Source: Mycolicibacterium sp. 018/SC-01/001 | Lineage (GTDB): Bacteria > Actinomycetota > Actinomycetes > Mycobacteriales > Mycobacteriaceae | Assembly: GCF_007096635.1 (NCBI RefSeq) | Contig: NZ_VKAA01000022.1 | Span: 49,396-113,395, forward strand | Direction of reading: 5' to 3' | DNA: 64,000 bases | Shown: positions 41,341 to 49,539 of the stretch, piece by piece | How the letters are laid out: every line of letters begins with the position of its first letter | Numbering within the stretch: position 1 is the stretch's first letter | Program-made: the position numbers and the translations under genes | The notes under the pieces: generated by a model | Databases searched by the model: none | What the model was told of the DNA's origin: nothing | What the model saw: only the letters and a program-made list of their open reading frames with translations

Positions 41341-42252
41341 CTACGAGGTCAGGATCGAGTGGCTGATCTCACCGACCTGGTCGATTCTCAGCGTGAGGTG
41401 ATCGCCGGGGCGCAACCACCGCCCGGTTTCCATCCCGCTGCCACCGGGGAGCGTGCCTGTCGCGAAAAGCTCACCGGGCCATAGCTGTTCGCTGGACGAG
41501 GCATGCGCGAGCATCTCCCCCAGCGTCCACTTCATGCCCCGGCTCGAGACGGTGGACACGACGTCGCCGTTGATCGCGACGGAGCCGGACAGGTTGTCGA
41601 TGCGGGGCAGGATCTCGTCGGCGGTGACCGCGACCGCCGACATCGACGACGCGAAGTGCTTGGCCTTCTGCGGGCCGAGTCCGGTGGCCATCTCGGCGCG
41701 TTGGACGTCGCGGGCACTGAAGTCGTTCACGACGACGAACGCGCCGATCGCGTCGAGCGCCTCCTGCGGGTCGGCATCGCGCAGCGGTGCGCGCAGCACG
41801 AAGCCGAGCTCGAGTTCGAAGTCGAGGGCGCGCGAGTAGTCCGGGACAGCGACCGGCGTGCCGCTGGGCACGAAGGTCAGGTGGTTGGACATGTAGTAGA
41901 TGGGCTGCCGGTAGAACAGGGGCTTGGGTTTGAACAGCGGGAACGGTGCGCGGGTCAGCGCTTCGACCACTCCGGCTGCCCGGGACTGGCCGGGATGGAA
42001 CCGGCGCACCAGTCCACGGGCGGCGTCGATGGCGTGCCGTTCGTAGACCATGAAGTCGCGAAACGACACCGGCTGCAGCGGCAGCACCGCACCCGATGCG
42101 TCGTGGTGGCGCCGTGCGGATGCCAGCTCCCAGTCGCGATCGAACACCCGGCCGCCGAGTGCGTCGGTGTCGGGGCCGGCCTGCCAGCTCCCGCCGGAAT
42201 CCAGAGCCTGCACCTCGAGGCGATCGTCGACCAGCATCCGTCGCAGCTTCAC
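41341..42252 (-). CDS. Fumarylacetoacetate hydrolase-family protein
   Basis: A 303-residue FAH-fold enzyme. The metal ligands are visible as DFELELGFVL and VVVNDFSARDVQ, with YYMSNHLTFVPSG and the C-terminal SGMETGRWLRPGDHLTLRID. FAH proteins cleave C-C bonds in diketo acids, decarboxylate or hydrate related acids; which reaction applies is not clear. The GTG at 42252 is taken as the start. It lies upstream of nothing obviously related; fbiC ends 29 bases before its start region. Confidence 0.85.
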   Translation of the reverse strand: MKLRRMLVDDRLEVQALDSGGSWQAGPDTDALGGRVFDRDWELASARRHHDASGAVLPLQPVSFRDFMVYERHAIDAARGLVRRFHPGQSRAAGVVEALTRAPFPLFKPKPLFYRQPIYYMSNHLTFVPSGTPVAVPDYSRALDFELELGFVLRAPLRDADPQEALDAIGAFVVVNDFSARDVQRAEMATGLGPQKAKHFASSMSAVAVTADEILPRIDNLSGSVAINGDVVSTVSSRGMKWTLGEMLAHASSSEQLWPGELFATGTLPGGSGMETGRWLRPGDHLTLRIDQVGEISHSILTS

Positions 42253-42281
42253 CCCACCGTTGATACCAGGCCTGCAGGAGG

Positions 42282-44861
42282 CTAGGCGGCCAGCGGGCTG
42301 TAGTCAGTCGAGCGCTGGCGGGCGGGGCGCCCGATGCCCTCGGCGATCGCGACGAGTTCGGCGACGGTCTTGGCCGAGCCGTTCTCCGAGCCCGCCATTC
42401 GTGAGATCGTCTCCTCCATCAGCGTGCCGCCGAGATCGTTGGCGCCGCCGGTCAACATCACCTGGGTGCGCTCGACACCGAGCTTGACCCAGGAGGTCTG
42501 GATGTTGGAGATCCTGCCGTGCAACATGATTCGCGCCAGCGCGTGCACCGCGCGGTTGTCCCGATGGGTGGGCCCCGGCCGCGAGCCGCCCGCCAGATAC
42601 AGCGGCGAGGACTGGTGCACGAACGGCAGCGGCACGAACTCGGTGAAACCGCCTGTGCGGTCCTGGATGTCGCGCAACACGTTCAGGTGCCCGACCCAGT
42701 GCCGCGGCTGCTCCACATGCCCGTACATCATCGTCGAGCTCGACCGCAGCCCCACCTCGTGGGCGGTCGTGATGACCTCGATCCACATCGGGGTCGGCAG
42801 CTTGCCCTTCGTCAGCACCCAGCGCACCTCGTCGTCGAGGATCTCGGCGGCCGTTCCCGGGATGGTGTCCAGACCCGCCTCCCGCAGCGCGGTCAGCCAG
42901 TCCCGGATCGACGTCCCCGCGCGGGTCACGCCGTTGGCGATCTCCATCGGCGAGAACGCGTGCACATGCATCGACGGCACCCGCGCCTTGACCGCCCGCA
43001 CCAGGTCGGCGTAACCGGTGACCGGCAGCTCGGGATCGATACCGCCCTGCATGCACACCTCGGTCGCACCGGCGACATGCGCCTCCCACGCCCGGTCGGC
43101 GACCTCGGCGGTCGACAGCGAGAACGCATCGGCGTCGCCCTTGCGCTGGGCGAACGCGCAGAAACGGCAGCCGGTGTAACAGATGTTGGTGAAGTTGATG
43201 TTCCGGTTGACGACGAACGTGACGTCGTCGCCGACGACATCACGGCGCAGCCCATCGGCGAAGGCGGTGACGGCCTCGAGAGCCGGGCCGTCGGCGGTGG
43301 CCAGCGCCAGGTACTCGTCGTCGGAGCAGCCCGCCGGATCGCGCTCGGCGGCGCGCAACGCGGCCAGCACGTCGGTGTCGATGCGCTCGGGCGCCCGCGC
43401 GGTCAGCTCGCTGACCTTGGCGCGGATCGACTCCCAGTCGCCGAACGCGCTGCCCAGATCGCTGCGCGTTTCGGTGCGCCGCCCCTCACTGTCGATCGCG
43501 GCGTGCAGGTCGATGCGGCCCAGCGATTCGCTGGCCTCGTCGGGTTCCTGCCACGGCCGTCCGACCGGGTTGACGTCGCGGGCGTAGCCGGTGTCGGGAT
43601 CGGCCAGCGCCTCGACGTGGCCCGCCACGCGCGGATCGATCCACGCCGCCCCGGCCTGCACGTACTGCGGTTGCGCGGTCAGCCGCTGCACCAGGTCGTA
43701 ACCGGCTTCGGCGGTCACCGCGGCCAGCTCGTCGAGCGCGGGCCACGGCCGTTCGGGGTTGACGTGGTCCGGGGTCAACGGAGAGACGCCGCCCCAGTCG
43801 TCGACACCCGCGCCGATCAGCGCCAGGCACTCCTGGCGCGACACCAGGTTCGGCGGGGCCTGGATGCGCATCTTCGGACCCATCACCAGCCGCGTCACGG
43901 CGATCGTCGCCAGGAAGTCGTCGATGCCGGCGTCGGGCACCGAGGCCATCGCGGTGTGGTCCTTGGCCCGGAAGTTCTGCACGATCACTTCCTGCACGTG
44001 CCCGAACTCGCGGTGCGAGCGACGAATGGCGTGGATGGTCTCGGCCCGTTCGGTGAGTGTCTCGCCGATGCCGACCAGCAGCCCGGTGGTGAACGGGATG
44101 GACAGCCGGCCCGCGTCGTCGAGCGTGCGCAACCGCACCGCCGGGTCCTTGTCGGGGCTGCCGTAGTGAGCCAGCCCCTTCGTCTCGAACAGCCGCCGCG
44201 ACGTCGTCTCGAGCATCATGCCCATCGACGGGGCGACCGGCTTGAGCCGGGAGAGCTCGGACCAGCTCATCACCCCGGGGTTCAGGTGCGGCAGCAATCC
44301 GGTCTCTTCGAGCACGCGGATCGCCATCGCCCGTACGTAGTCCAGCGTGGAGTCGTAGCCGCGCTCGTCGAGCCACTGCCGAGCCTCGTCCCACCGCTCC
44401 TCCGGGCGATCCCCGAGCGTGAACAACGCTTCCTTGCAGCCCAATTCGGCGCCGCGCCGCGCGACCTCCAGGATCTCGTCGGGCTCCATGTACATGCCCT
44501 TGCCCGCGGCACGCAGCCGGCCCGGGACGGTGACGAACGTGCAGTAGTGGCAGGTGTCGCGGCACAGGTGGGTGACCGGGATGAATACCTTGCGCGAGTA
44601 GCTGACCGGCAGCTTGCCGGTGGCACCGCGCCGGCCGGCGGCCTCCAGACCCGCGTCGCGCACCCGAGCCGCGCTCGCGCACAGATCAGCCAGGTCGTCG
44701 CCGCGGGCCGTCATCGCGATCGCGGCCTCGTCGACGTTGAGCGCCACGCCGTCACGGGCACGTCGCAGCACCCGGCGCAGAGCGGCCGGGGACGGTGCGG
44801 TCGACGCCGGGGGCAGGCTCGGATCGGGCAGAGCGGTGCCGTGCTGGGAGTTCAAAGCCAC
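42282..44861 (-). CDS. fbiC: FO synthase FbiC
   Basis: An 859-residue fusion of CofG- and CofH-type radical SAM enzymes that makes 7,8-didemethyl-8-hydroxy-5-deazariboflavin, the chromophore of F420. Both cluster motifs are present: CRDTCHYCTF in the first half and CYTGCRFCAF in the second. SYSRKVFIPVTHLC, GGVSPLTPDHVNPERPW and SSSTMMYGHVEQPRHWVGHL match M. tuberculosis FbiC (856 residues). The GTG at 44861 was chosen to match that length; AGTTAT sits at -12 to -7. Confidence 0.96.
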   Translation of the reverse strand: MALNSQHGTALPDPSLPPASTAPSPAALRRVLRRARDGVALNVDEAAIAMTARGDDLADLCASAARVRDAGLEAAGRRGATGKLPVSYSRKVFIPVTHLCRDTCHYCTFVTVPGRLRAAGKGMYMEPDEILEVARRGAELGCKEALFTLGDRPEERWDEARQWLDERGYDSTLDYVRAMAIRVLEETGLLPHLNPGVMSWSELSRLKPVAPSMGMMLETTSRRLFETKGLAHYGSPDKDPAVRLRTLDDAGRLSIPFTTGLLVGIGETLTERAETIHAIRRSHREFGHVQEVIVQNFRAKDHTAMASVPDAGIDDFLATIAVTRLVMGPKMRIQAPPNLVSRQECLALIGAGVDDWGGVSPLTPDHVNPERPWPALDELAAVTAEAGYDLVQRLTAQPQYVQAGAAWIDPRVAGHVEALADPDTGYARDVNPVGRPWQEPDEASESLGRIDLHAAIDSEGRRTETRSDLGSAFGDWESIRAKVSELTARAPERIDTDVLAALRAAERDPAGCSDDEYLALATADGPALEAVTAFADGLRRDVVGDDVTFVVNRNINFTNICYTGCRFCAFAQRKGDADAFSLSTAEVADRAWEAHVAGATEVCMQGGIDPELPVTGYADLVRAVKARVPSMHVHAFSPMEIANGVTRAGTSIRDWLTALREAGLDTIPGTAAEILDDEVRWVLTKGKLPTPMWIEVITTAHEVGLRSSSTMMYGHVEQPRHWVGHLNVLRDIQDRTGGFTEFVPLPFVHQSSPLYLAGGSRPGPTHRDNRAVHALARIMLHGRISNIQTSWVKLGVERTQVMLTGGANDLGGTLMEETISRMAGSENGSAKTVAELVAIAEGIGRPARQRSTDYSPLAA

Positions 44862-44945
44862 TTCCGCATAACTCCGGCGCGGTCGCCGATCATCCGCGTG
44901 TCTCACATTCTGAAACCGAGGCGCCTGGCATAGGGGTCACAGTAG

Positions 44946-45371
44946 TCAACGGCGCGTCGGGGCGGGACGCGCCCCGGTTCGCGCAGACGCGGCCCGGCGC
45001 CGGGTCAGCAGCCAGCCGGCCGGCACTGCACCGACGGCGATGAGCAGCACCGATGCGTACTCCATCACGCCCACACCGCCGAACACGATGTCGTCGCCGG
45101 GACCACCGAACGTGCACAGCAGTACGGTCACCAGCCACGCCCACAGCGGCGCCGCCGCGACCCGCGTCGACGTGGTCCACTGCATCGCGACCCACACCAG
45201 CGCGACGTTGATCGCTCCGCTGAGCACCGCACTGACCGGGACGGGCACGCCGCCGATGCGCAGCGGCAGGAAGAACACACCCATGAGCGCGGACAGCACG
45301 CCGTCGAGGGTGAGCACGGCGAGCACCAGGCCGCGCAGCCGGTCGGACGCCGGCGGGGTCGCCGAACTCAG
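44946..45371 (-). CDS. Four-helix membrane protein (Rv1171-like), start uncertain
   Basis: About 140 residues with four hydrophobic helices (for example LAVLTLDGVLSALMGVFFLP and SAVLSGAINVALVWVAM) and a basic C-terminus. It resembles the Rv1171 protein of M. tuberculosis. The most natural start is the codon of SSATPPASDRLRG, but this is CTG (45369-45371), overlapping the TGA of the preceding small ORF as CTGA. Conventional alternatives are GTG at 45416 (inside that ORF) or GTG at 45326 (after part of helix 1). Function unknown. Confidence 0.65.
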   Translation of the reverse strand: MSSATPPASDRLRGLVLAVLTLDGVLSALMGVFFLPLRIGGVPVPVSAVLSGAINVALVWVAMQWTTSTRVAAAPLWAWLVTVLLCTFGGPGDDIVFGGVGVMEYASVLLIAVGAVPAGWLLTRRRAASARTGARPAPTRR

Positions 45372-45475
45372 GTCGGGATGCTGTCGAGCACGGAGACCAG
45401 GGAGCCGACGACCCACTGGAAGTTGTCGAGGCGGTCCTGCCAGTGCTGCAGGTTGGGATCGAGATCCGGATCCAT
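45368..45475 (-). CDS. 35-residue conserved-looking small protein
   Basis: It starts MDPDLDPNLQHWQDRLDNFQ and ends with a short hydrophobic part (VVGSLVSVLDSIPT). GGAAGGGA lies five bases before the ATG, one of the better ribosome sites in this region. It fits between mshB and the Rv1171-like gene and overlaps the latter. Tryptophan and acidic residues are frequent; no family is recognised. Confidence 0.65.
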   Translation of the reverse strand: MDPDLDPNLQHWQDRLDNFQWVVGSLVSVLDSIPT

Positions 45476-45532
45476 GAGCTTCCCTTCCGCGCGTGGGGCA
45501 GACCAGGGCAGCGTACCCCGTCGGGCCCGGGC

Positions 45533-46387
45533 TCACCCCACACTCAGGCCGGCGAGCAGATCGGTTTCCCAGCCCCGCTCGTCGCGCTCCCCCGCCTCTC
45601 CCTGCACCAGCACGTAGTGCTCCACGGCCGGCACCGGCAGCGCGACGTTGTTGGACAGCGCCATCGAGTTCCCGTCGGGGGCCACCTGGACCTGCGTCGC
45701 ATGCGCACGGAGCGCGGTCAGCTTGGCAGGTAGCTGCGCGCTGACGTCGAGCGCGGCGTCGATGGCGTCGTCGGCGAACCCGATGAGCGGCAGCGCGTCG
45801 GCGTCGAGGGTGATCCAGTGCGCCGGAAGGCCGGACAGCGCGGCGAGACCGTCACGAATCGCGTTCTGCGACATGACGTTCCAGTACACCTTGGGCACCT
45901 GCCACTGCGCTGCGGCGACGCCCGCGGTCGTGATCCGGTGGGCGTGGATGTGGTCGGGGTGGCCGTACCCGCCCTGCGGGTCGTAGGTGACGACGACGTG
46001 CGGGCGCATCTCGTCGATCACCGCCGCCATCACCGCGGTCTGTTCGTCGAGGTCACCGTCGACGAAACGCTGCCGGTGCCGGGCGGGGGTGCCCGCCATG
46101 CCGGAGTCCCGCCAGCGGCCTGCGCCGCCGAGGTAGCGGGGCCCGTCCACCCCGAGCGCGGCCAGCGCCGCGCTCAGTTCCGCGATCCGGTACCCGCCGA
46201 GCTGGTCGGCCGCGTCGACGGCCAGCTGCGCCCACTGCTCGCCGATCACCTCGCCCTCCTCACCCAAGGTGCAGGTCAGCACCTGTACCTGAGCGCCGCG
46301 GGCACAGTAGTGCGCGATCGTGCCGCCGGTGGTCAGGGTCTCGTCGTCGGGGTGGGCGTGGACGAACAGCAGCCGCGGCGTCTCCAT
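45533..46387 (-). CDS. mshB: N-acetyl-glucosaminyl-inositol deacetylase MshB
   Basis: A 284-residue zinc deacetylase of mycothiol synthesis, removing acetate from GlcNAc-Ins. The zinc motif is FVHAHPDDETLTTGG (AHPDD), with the second-shell VVTYDPQGGYGHPDHIHAHR containing the third ligand. It matches M. tuberculosis MshB (Rv1170). The ATG at 46387 has CAAGCT at -12 to -7. The small protein gene and the Rv1171-like gene follow in the same direction. Confidence 0.96.
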   Translation of the reverse strand: METPRLLFVHAHPDDETLTTGGTIAHYCARGAQVQVLTCTLGEEGEVIGEQWAQLAVDAADQLGGYRIAELSAALAALGVDGPRYLGGAGRWRDSGMAGTPARHRQRFVDGDLDEQTAVMAAVIDEMRPHVVVTYDPQGGYGHPDHIHAHRITTAGVAAAQWQVPKVYWNVMSQNAIRDGLAALSGLPAHWITLDADALPLIGFADDAIDAALDVSAQLPAKLTALRAHATQVQVAPDGNSMALSNNVALPVPAVEHYVLVQGEAGERDERGWETDLLAGLSVG

Positions 46388-46448
46388 GCGCTCAGCTTGC
46401 CCGCTCGCCGCTGCGCCCCTGACGCGAGGTGTGGCTTAGATTCCCCTG

Positions 46449-47666
46449 GTGTCCCGCCGCGGTCTCGAGTTCGGTTGCGCGATCGTGGTGATCGGCCTGC
46501 TCGCCGGTGTCGCCGGAGCCGCGACGACGCTGCTGCTGCACGCCGTCGAGCACATCACGTATCGCTACAGCTTCGGCACGCTGCTCACCGGCGTCGAGAA
46601 CAGCGGACCGTGGCGACGGGCGCTGGGTCCGATGGTCGGCGGCGCGCTGGCCGGCTGGGGCTGGTGGCTGCTGCGGCGGCGCACCCGCGTGCCCGCGGTG
46701 TCCGCGGTGCTCGCCGGGGAGCGCCCGGTGCGACGGCTGGCGCTCACCGGCGACGCCGCCCTGCAGGTGCTTCTCGTCGGGTCGGGAGCGTCGCTGGGCC
46801 GCGAGGGCGCGCCTCGGCAACTCGCCGTCGCCTGGGGCGATCTGGGCACGTCGCGGTGGGCGCTCACGGCCGAGGACCGACGGATACTGCTCGCGTGCGC
46901 GGCCGGGGCGGGGCTCGGGGCGGTCTACAGCGTGCCGTTGGGCGGCGCGCTGTTCGCGACGCGAATCCTGTTGCGTACCTGGCATCCTCGTGCGGTCGGC
47001 ACGGCGCTGATCACGTCGAGCCTGGCGGTCGCGGTCGCGGCCCCGGTGACGCACCTGGAGCATCCTTTGACCTGGCCGGCGGCCGGGCTCTCGCCTCTGT
47101 TCGCCGTGCTGGCCGTGGCGCTCGCGCCGCTGGCCCTGGCAGTCGGGCTGGCCTTCACGCGCGTGACCGCCGCAAAGCCGATCGCCACGTCGCCGGCCCT
47201 GATCCCGGCCGTCGCCGCGGCCGGCCTGCTGACCGGGGTGTGTTCGATCTGGCTGCCCGAGCTACCCGGCAACGGCCGCAGCGTGCTGGAGGTCAGCGTC
47301 GACAGCGGGCTCACGCTGGGCGCCGCGGCGGCCATCCTGGTGCTCAAACCGCTGCTGTCGGCGGCGTTCCTGCGGGCCGGGGCGGTCGGCGGGCTCCTGA
47401 CCCCGGCGCTGGCGACGGGCGCGGCGGCCGGTTCGGTGGTGGCGTTGGCGCTCAACGCGTGGGCCGGCCTGGCGCTGGACGTGCCGGCGGTGTCACTGAC
47501 GTGCGCGGCCGGGGTGTTGGCGATCACGCAGCGCTCACCGCTGTTCGCGGCGCTGTTCGTCTGGGAACTGGCCCGCCCACCGGTGTGGCTGCTGGCCGTG
47601 TTCGCGCTCGCCGCGTCCACCGCGCACGGCCTGACGCGGCTGCGCAGACCTACTGGGGCAGCTTGA
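46449..47666 (+). CDS. ClC-family chloride channel/transporter
   Basis: A 405-residue membrane protein with about ten hydrophobic segments. ClC features are VGSGASLGREGAPRQ (variant of the GxEGP motif), AAGAGLGAVYSVPLGGALFA, and AGAVGGLLTPALATGAAAGS near the third anion-site motif. It lacks C-terminal CBS domains and is shorter than EriC. The GTG at 46449 has TAGATT at -12 to -7. Its end overlaps the lpqW end by 17 bases on the opposite strand. Confidence 0.87.
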   Translation: MSRRGLEFGCAIVVIGLLAGVAGAATTLLLHAVEHITYRYSFGTLLTGVENSGPWRRALGPMVGGALAGWGWWLLRRRTRVPAVSAVLAGERPVRRLALTGDAALQVLLVGSGASLGREGAPRQLAVAWGDLGTSRWALTAEDRRILLACAAGAGLGAVYSVPLGGALFATRILLRTWHPRAVGTALITSSLAVAVAAPVTHLEHPLTWPAAGLSPLFAVLAVALAPLALAVGLAFTRVTAAKPIATSPALIPAVAAAGLLTGVCSIWLPELPGNGRSVLEVSVDSGLTLGAAAAILVLKPLLSAAFLRAGAVGGLLTPALATGAAAGSVVALALNAWAGLALDVPAVSLTCAAGVLAITQRSPLFAALFVWELARPPVWLLAVFALAASTAHGLTRLRRPTGAA

Positions 47667-49512
47667 CCCACTGACCGGCGTCACCGACGATGCCGACCGG
47701 CACCGCACCGGTCAGGCTGACCCCCTGCACGCTCGGACCCGCGGCGACGATCGTGGTGTCCTGCAGGATGGGCAACACCGTTGCCATGTCCCACAGCCGC
47801 GGCTCGACGTCGTCGATCACCTGGCCGATGTCGGCGGTGCCCTGCAGGGCGGCGTCGATTTGGGGCTGGAGTCCGCGATCGCAGATGCCGGTGATGTTGC
47901 TCGGCGCCTGGACGAGCTGACCGGTCTCGGGGGCCGGCGCAGGCGTCGAGGTGGCGACCGTCGACGGCGGGAGGGGTGCCGGGGTGGTCGTGCTCGTCGG
48001 CGCCGGCGTGTCCGACGGGCTCGGCGCGGTGGTCGGGATGGCCGTCGCCTCCAGCGCCGGACACCCGAACCGCGAGGCCAGCGCGGTGGCCAGATCGCCC
48101 CCGGCCTGGTGCCAGCCGACGACGGCGTCGACGGTGTTGTCGGTCAGCGCCTCCCCGTAGAGCGTCACCGGATCGAGCGCCGACACCGACGCGGCGATTC
48201 CGACACTGCGCAACTGGTCAGCTGCCGTGTTGGCCACGGCGACCGACGTCGGGTCGTTGGCGGCCACACCGAGCACCAGCGTCAGCGGCTGGCCGTCCTT
48301 GACCAGCTGGCCGCGGTCGTTCTCCGGCGTGGCGGGCGGCGGCGGTGTGGACGTCGGCGTCGAGGCGGGTCGGACCTCGTAGCCGGCCGCCCCGAGCAAC
48401 CCCATCGCCTCGTCGCGCGTCATCGCCGGCGGGGCCGTCGGCACGTAGCCCGGGTCCGACGGTGACCGCACCTGAGCCTGCGCCAGGGTCACGGTGTTGT
48501 CGTCACCGGCTCCGACGGCGGCCAGCAGGTCGACGTCGAGCAGGCCGAGAACTGCCTTGCGTACCTGCGCGTCGGCGAGCGCGGGACGTTGGGCCCGCAG
48601 CGTCAGCTGCATGACGCGCGGGGTGACGATCCGCGCGGTCCGCACATCGGGGATGGCCGAGAGCTGGGCGAACACCGCAGATCCGCCGTGCACCTGGGCG
48701 ACCTGCGTGTCACCGTTGCGGATCGAATCGGCCAGCGCGGCCGGCGCGCCACCCCGGCGGAACAGGATCAGGTCGGGCACGGCCGGTTTGCCCCAGTAGC
48801 GGTCGTTGCGCGCCAGCAGGATCTCGTCGCGCTGCGGATCGATGCTCTCGACGCGGAACTGCCCGCCGGTCACCGGCAACGCCTGCGCCAGCCCCGCGGA
48901 GAATCCGCCCGGCACGTCCTTGACGATGTGCGCGGGCAGGATGTTGTGGAACAGCTCCCGCCAGGCCGGATACGGCTGGGAGAACGTCACCACCGCTGTC
49001 TTGCCGCCCTCGACCGACTGCACTCCGGTGATGAGGTCGTAGCCGGCCGGATCGACCGTGCCCGGCTCGCTGACCATCTGCCGCCACAGGTACCAGAAGT
49101 CGTCGGCGCCGATCGGCGCGTTGTCCGTCCACTGCGCCTCGGGCCGGATCTTGTAGGTGACCGTGAACGGATCCTGGCTGGTCACCTCTGCCGAGTCCAG
49201 CAGCGTCGGGTCCATCTCCCACCGGGAGCCGGTCGGGGTGCGGGAGTCGGGGATGGGCCGGAACGTGCTCGGCAGCACCAGGGAGCTGATCGCCGCATTG
49301 ACCGGGCTCTGGTCGGACACCAGGTGGGCGTTAAAGCCGGGACCGATCGAATCGATCGCCATGATGATCTGCGTCGCCTTGGCCGGCGGCGGCGCCGTGG
49401 ACTTCGTGGTGTCGGTGCTCTGCGGTGCGGGTGGCGGGCTCACCGTGCAGCCCGACGCCAGCACCAACACCGCGGCCGCGCAGCACAGAACTTTGCGGAC
49501 GGTCATCGGCAC
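47650..49512 (-). CDS. lpqW: Lipoprotein LpqW, substrate-binding-like
   Basis: A 620-residue exported lipoprotein. The lipobox is LASGC after a basic and hydrophobic signal (VRKVLCCAAAVLVLASGC). The body has the SBP family 5 fold (KIRPEAQWTDNAPIGADDFW, QPYPAWRELFHNILPAHI) with two proline/threonine-rich insertions. M. tuberculosis LpqW (Rv1166) regulates lipoarabinomannan/PIM synthesis; pimE of that pathway is in this window. The GTG at 49512 has TACCCT seven bases upstream; an ATG follows two codons later. Confidence 0.93.
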   Translation of the reverse strand: MPMTVRKVLCCAAAVLVLASGCTVSPPPAPQSTDTTKSTAPPPAKATQIIMAIDSIGPGFNAHLVSDQSPVNAAISSLVLPSTFRPIPDSRTPTGSRWEMDPTLLDSAEVTSQDPFTVTYKIRPEAQWTDNAPIGADDFWYLWRQMVSEPGTVDPAGYDLITGVQSVEGGKTAVVTFSQPYPAWRELFHNILPAHIVKDVPGGFSAGLAQALPVTGGQFRVESIDPQRDEILLARNDRYWGKPAVPDLILFRRGGAPAALADSIRNGDTQVAQVHGGSAVFAQLSAIPDVRTARIVTPRVMQLTLRAQRPALADAQVRKAVLGLLDVDLLAAVGAGDDNTVTLAQAQVRSPSDPGYVPTAPPAMTRDEAMGLLGAAGYEVRPASTPTSTPPPPATPENDRGQLVKDGQPLTLVLGVAANDPTSVAVANTAADQLRSVGIAASVSALDPVTLYGEALTDNTVDAVVGWHQAGGDLATALASRFGCPALEATAIPTTAPSPSDTPAPTSTTTPAPLPPSTVATSTPAPAPETGQLVQAPSNITGICDRGLQPQIDAALQGTADIGQVIDDVEPRLWDMATVLPILQDTTIVAAGPSVQGVSLTGAVPVGIVGDAGQWVKLPQ

Positions 49513-49539
49513 GCTGTACAGGGTAACGACGCGCGTGCC

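Noticed and set aside
42519..44933. Long plus-strand open frame opposite fbiC
   Set aside because: fbiC is unmistakable on the minus strand with both radical SAM motifs; the opposite frame is a composition shadow. The same applies to 32511-35018 opposite putA and 7582-8796 opposite glgC.
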